Below are positions 6,372 through 9,230 of a stretch of DNA of 9,230 nt, one piece after another. Every line of letters begins with the position of its first letter. Position 1 is the first letter of the stretch. The notes under the pieces are model-generated. The model was not told the origin of the DNA. It did no database searches and saw only the letters and a list, made by a program, of their open reading frames with translations. The translations under genes were made by a program, and so were the position numbers. Source of the stretch: Bacteroidales bacterium (GTDB lineage Bacteria > Bacteroidota > Bacteroidia > Bacteroidales > UBA932); NCBI GenBank assembly GCA_024401945.1, contig JAKSKC010000052.1:1-9230 (forward strand). The letters run 5' to 3'.

Positions 6372-7991
6372 CTAAAGTCCGAACTGTTTGAAGAAATCGT
6401 TGCCCTTGTCGTCAACGAGGATGAATGCAGGGAAGTTCTCAACCTCGATCTTCCATATCGCCTCCATTCCGAGTTCAGGGAACTCCACGCACTCTATGCT
6501 CTTGATGCTCTGCTGTGAAAGCACTGCCGCAGGGCCGCCGATGCTTCCCAGATAGAATCCGCCGTGCTTCTTGCAGGCATCGGTCACCTGCTGGGTCCTG
6601 TTGCCCTTGGCAATCATGATCAACGAGCCGCCGCGGCTCTGGAACTCATCTACGTACGGATCCATCCTGTTGGCCGTTGTAGGTCCCATTGAACCGCAGG
6701 CCATTCCCTCCGGGGTCTTGGCCGGTCCGGCATAGAGTACCGGATGGTCCTTGAAGTACTGAGGCAGGTCCTCCCCGTTGTCAAGACGTTCCTTGAGCTT
6801 GGCGTGGGCGATGTCCCTGGCGACTATGATGGTGCCGTTGAGCGAGAGTCTTGTGCTTACAGGATACTCTGAGAGCTGCCTGCACACCTCTGAGATAGGC
6901 TTGTTCAGGTCAACGCTGACCACCTTGCCCTCACCGGCATTGCGGTATTCCTCAGGGATGAGCTCGTAAGGCTTGTCATCCATCTTCTCTATCCATACGC
7001 CCTCCGCGTCGATACGGGCCTTGATGTTGCGGTCAGCCGAGCAGCTTACGCCGAGTCCGACAGGACAGCTGGCTCCGTGACGTGACAGGCGGACAACCCT
7101 GATATCGTGAACGAAATGGGTTCCTCCGAACTGGGCGCCGAGTCCGAGTTCCTCGCTTTTCCTGCGGAGGATCTCCTCCATCTCGAGGTCGCGGAATGCG
7201 CGCCCGCTGTCATCTCCCACGGTAGGGAGGGAGTCGTAATATTTGGTGGATGCGAGTTTCACGGTGAGAAGGTTCTTCTCGGCGGATGTACCTCCGACCA
7301 CGATGGCCACGTGATATGGAGGGCAGGCTGCAGTGCCGAGGCTCCTGATCTTGTCAGTAAGGAAAGGAACGAGGACGTCCGGACGGAGGATGGCCTTGGT
7401 CTGCTGATAGAGATATGTCTTGTTGGCCGAGCCGCCGCCCTTGACAACGCAGAGGAACTTGAATTCCTCACCCTCGGTGGCCTCGATGTCGATCTGTGCC
7501 GGGAGGTTGCATTTTGAATTCTTCTCGGTATACATATCGTAGGCGACGTTCTGGCTGTAGCGCAGCGCATTGTTGAGGTAGGTGTTGGATATTCCCTCGG
7601 AGAGCGGTTCAGCCTCATCGAAGCCGGTCCATACGTTCTGGCCCTTCTCGGCGTGGATTATGGCTGTACCCGTGTCCTGGCAGAACGGAAGCTTGCCCTT
7701 CGCCGCTATCTCCGCGTTGCGCAGGAAGGTCAGGGCCACGTATTTGTCATTCTCGGTGGAATCCGGGTCCTCGAGGATGTCCGCCACCTGTCTGTTATGC
7801 TCGCGTCGAAGCAGGAAGTTGACATCGTGGAATGCCGTCTCAGACAGAAGGCTGAGCGCTTCCCTGCTGACTTTCAGTATTCTGTTTCCCTCGAAATCTC
7901 CTGTAGAAACCAGTTTTTCTGAACCCGGAATCTTGTAATATTCAGTCTGGTCCGGTCCAAGCTGAAACATTGGTGCATACTTGTAAGCCAT
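6372..7991 (-). CDS. Fumarate hydratase, class I (single-chain, iron-sulphur)
   Basis: The enzyme interconverts fumarate and malate in the cytoplasm; in anaerobic Bacteroidales it serves the reductive branch from oxaloacetate to succinate. The 539-residue chain contains both the N-terminal catalytic part (about 1-320) and the C-terminal part (about 340-539) seen in FumA/FumB-type enzymes. The three cluster-ligand cysteines stand where expected from E. coli FumA: Cys104 (LPFCQDTGT), Cys223 (TAACPPYH) and Cys317 ([10 protein letters not shown]). Other conserved runs are [11 protein letters not shown] (288-298), SCPVGLG (308-314), GPTTANRMD (436-444) and LGSIGGPAA (481-489). The start is supported by the family-typical opening with MFQLGPD. 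The ATG comes one base after the prfB stop, so translation is probably coupled. The [4Fe-4S] cluster would make it oxygen-sensitive. Confidence 0.96.
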   Translation of the reverse strand: MAYKYAPMFQLGPDQTEYYKIPGSEKLVSTGDFEGNRILKVSREALSLLSETAFHDVNFLLRREHNRQVADILEDPDSTENDKYVALTFLRNAEIAAKGKLPFCQDTGTAIIHAEKGQNVWTGFDEAEPLSEGISNTYLNNALRYSQNVAYDMYTEKNSKCNLPAQIDIEATEGEEFKFLCVVKGGGSANKTYLYQQTKAILRPDVLVPFLTDKIRSLGTAACPPYHVAIVVGGTSAEKNLLTVKLASTKYYDSLPTVGDDSGRAFRDLEMEEILRRKSEELGLGAQFGGTHFVHDIRVVRLSRHGASCPVGLGVSCSADRNIKARIDAEGVWIEKMDDKPYELIPEEYRNAGEGKVVSVDLNKPISEVCRQLSEYPVSTRLSLNGTIIVARDIAHAKLKERLDNGEDLPQYFKDHPVLYAGPAKTPEGMACGSMGPTTANRMDPYVDEFQSRGGSLIMIAKGNRTQQVTDACKKHGGFYLGSIGGPAAVLSQQSIKSIECVEFPELGMEAIWKIEVENFPAFILVDDKGNDFFKQFGL

Positions 7992-7992
7992 A

Positions 7993-9060
7993 TCAGTTGT
8001 TCATTAGATATTCCTTCATGAAATCGTTGATGTCCCCGTCAAGGACGCCCTGCGTGTCCGCGGTCTCGAATCCCGTCCGGAGGTCCTTGACCATCTTGTA
8101 CGGATGAAGCACATAGGAGCGTATCTGGGAGCCCCATTCTATCTTCTTCTTCTGTCCTTCGAGCTCCGCCTGCTTCTCCTGCCCCTTCTTGAGCTCGATG
8201 TCGTAGAGTCTCGACTTGAGGATGCGCAGCGCATTCTGCCTGTTGTCCTGCTGGCTGCGGGTCTCCGTGTTCTCCACCATTATTCCCGTAGGGATGTGGC
8301 GCACACGGACTCCCGTCTCCACCTTGTTGACGTTCTGTCCTCCGTGCCCTCCGCTCCGGAAAGTATCCCATTCCAGGTCGGATGGGTTGATCTCTATATT
8401 GATGCTGTCATCCACAAGGGGATAGACGAAAACGCTGCTGAACGTTGTCTGGCGCTTGCCCTGCGCGTTGAACGGTGAAATCCTCACCAGGCGGTGAACC
8501 CCGCTCTCGGCCTTCAGATAGCCGTAGGCGTAATCCCCCTCGAACGATACCGTGCAGGACTTGATGCCCACCTCGTCGCCCTCGATGTTCTCGGTGACGG
8601 TCATTCTGTATCCGTTCCTCTCGCCCCAGCGCATATACATCCTCATAAGCATCGCGCTCCAGTCGTTGGCCTCGGTGCCGCCGGCTCCGGAATTGATGGT
8701 GAGCACCGCTCCGAGCGAATCGCCTTCGGCCCCGAGCATGTTCCTGAGTTCCAGGTCGGAAACCAGCGAGCAGGCCGTCGCGTAGGCCTTGTCTATATCC
8801 TCCCCTTCCGGGTCAAGTTCCTGAAGCACATCGAGGTCCTCGACACAGGAGAAAGCCCTGTCATACGAATCCGTCCAGACCTTGATGGTTGAACTCTGCT
8901 TGAGGAAAGCTTCGGCCTTCTTGGGGTCATCCCAGAAATCGGGCGCCTGCGAGGCAAGCGTCCTGGCGGCAAGTTCCTCCTTCTTGCCCGCAATGTCCAG
9001 ACAGCGCGCAAGAGTGTCCACGCGGCTGTGCAGGTCCTGTATCTGTTCCTGAGTTATCAC
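7993..9060 (-). CDS. prfB: Peptide chain release factor 2 (no programmed frameshift)
   Basis: RF2 ends translation at UGA and UAA codons. All hallmarks are present in 355 residues: an N-terminal helical domain with the family opening up to APDFWDD (39-45), [13 protein letters not shown] (122-134), the stop-codon reading tripeptide SPF (195-197), the catalytic GGQ (240-242) and the C-terminal [10 protein letters not shown] (307-316). The GTG at 9060 is the start: it fits the usual N-terminus and no ATG lies just upstream in frame. At the place where most prfB genes carry an in-frame UGA and a +1 shift (after the codons for ARCL, residues 18-21), the frame here runs straight through CTG GAC, with no UGA and no upstream Shine-Dalgarno-like stimulator. 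The gene ends in TGA, read by its own product, one base before the fumarase ATG. A probable -7 element ends 5 bases before the GTG. Confidence 0.96.
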   Translation of the reverse strand: MITQEQIQDLHSRVDTLARCLDIAGKKEELAARTLASQAPDFWDDPKKAEAFLKQSSTIKVWTDSYDRAFSCVEDLDVLQELDPEGEDIDKAYATACSLVSDLELRNMLGAEGDSLGAVLTINSGAGGTEANDWSAMLMRMYMRWGERNGYRMTVTENIEGDEVGIKSCTVSFEGDYAYGYLKAESGVHRLVRISPFNAQGKRQTTFSSVFVYPLVDDSINIEINPSDLEWDTFRSGGHGGQNVNKVETGVRVRHIPTGIMVENTETRSQQDNRQNALRILKSRLYDIELKKGQEKQAELEGQKKKIEWGSQIRSYVLHPYKMVKDLRTGFETADTQGVLDGDINDFMKEYLMNN

Positions 9061-9065
9061 AACTA

Positions 9066-9073
9066 CAAAGTTA
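9066..9073 (-). promoter_or_regulatory. Probable -7 element for the prfB-fumarase-acyltransferase operon
   Basis: On the minus strand TAACTTTG matches TAnnTTTG. I find no good TTG at the -33 distance. The last G is 5 bases before the GTG start at 9060, so the predicted transcript starts at or very near the start codon. Confidence 0.45.
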
Positions 9074-9096
9074 ACGATTCTTTTTCTAAATTTTAT

Positions 9097-9104
9097 TACT
9101 TTTG
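9097..9104 (+). promoter_or_regulatory. Probable -7 element for the mannose-1-phosphate guanylyltransferase gene
   Basis: TACTTTTG fits TAnnTTTG, in an A/T-rich stretch. Transcription would begin near 9110, giving a leader of about 20 bases before the ATG at 9129. A -33 TTG is not evident. It points away from the prfB element in the same 68-base intergenic region. Confidence 0.5.
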
Positions 9105-9128
9105 TGAGTCAAACCAGGTATCTCCAAT

Positions 9129-9230
9129 ATGAAGGGACAATTGAAAATAGTACTTCTTTCCGGAGGCTCGGGAGAACGTCTCTGGCCGCTCAGCAACAGT
9201 TCCCGCAGCAAGCAGTTCCTTCCTCTTATC
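9129..9230 (+). CDS. manC: Mannose-1-phosphate guanylyltransferase, N-terminal fragment at the window edge
   Basis: Only 34 codons lie in the window. They encode the nucleotide-binding opening of a sugar-phosphate nucleotidyltransferase: [14 protein letters not shown] (residues 9-22) followed by SKQFLPL (27-33). The GGSGxRLWPLS plus KQF combination is the signature of enzymes that join mannose-1-phosphate and GTP to make GDP-mannose for capsule, O-antigen or other glycans; glucose-1-phosphate thymidylyl- or uridylyltransferases have a different opening. The start ATG follows a probable -7 element by 24 bases. Whether the protein also carries a C-terminal isomerase domain cannot be seen. Confidence 0.85.
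   Translation, partial: MKGQLKIVLLSGGSGERLWPLSNSSRSKQFLPLI

Noticed and set aside
6365..6442. N-terminal extension of the acyltransferase to an ATG at 6442
   Set aside because: The added 26 residues lie inside the fumarase coding end, are Ser/Thr-rich and unlike the family; the ATG at 6364 gives a normal start.

Overview
The window reads as a chromosomal stretch of ordinary housekeeping and envelope genes from a Bacteroidota bacterium, most likely order Bacteroidales with a fairly high G+C. The signs are: promoters of the Bacteroidetes type (TAnnTTTG at about -7, once with TTG 19 bases upstream), very weak Shine-Dalgarno signals, a single-chain class I iron-sulphur fumarase, a standalone prephenate dehydratase with an ACT domain, and a secreted calcineurin-like phosphoesterase with the N-terminal domain common in gut Bacteroidales. 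I see no tRNA, rRNA, CRISPR array, insertion sequence or phage gene. No stretch longer than about 70 bases lacks a gene.

Layout, left to right. Bases 1-4033 hold a three-gene minus-strand operon: a prephenate dehydratase-like gene (3464-4033), a secreted M28 metallopeptidase (2208-3467, overlapping by 4 bases) and a secreted phosphoesterase fused to a PQQ-type beta-propeller (1-2199, cut by the left edge). A short divergent control region (4034-4118) separates it from a plus-strand pair: a ThrE-family amino-acid exporter (4119 or 4092-5333) and a YbaK-type Cys-tRNA(Pro) deacylase (5335-5799), one base apart. This pair meets a second minus-strand operon tail to tail at a hairpin terminator (5797-5828). 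That operon runs prfB (release factor 2, 7993-9060), class I fumarase (6372-7991) and a small PlsC-type acyltransferase (5810-6364), with gaps of 1 and 7 bases. A second divergent control region (9061-9128) leads to the first 34 codons of a mannose-1-phosphate guanylyltransferase on the plus strand.

No wholly new system is evident. The strongest oddity is the prephenate dehydratase: it keeps its two ends, the TRF motif and the ACT domain, but lacks roughly 75-85 residues from the middle of its catalytic domain, joined in frame. Others are an apparent Asp-x-Glu in place of Asp-x-His in the phosphoesterase metal site, a prfB without the usual programmed frameshift, and two promoters placed so close to start codons that the transcripts may be nearly leaderless.
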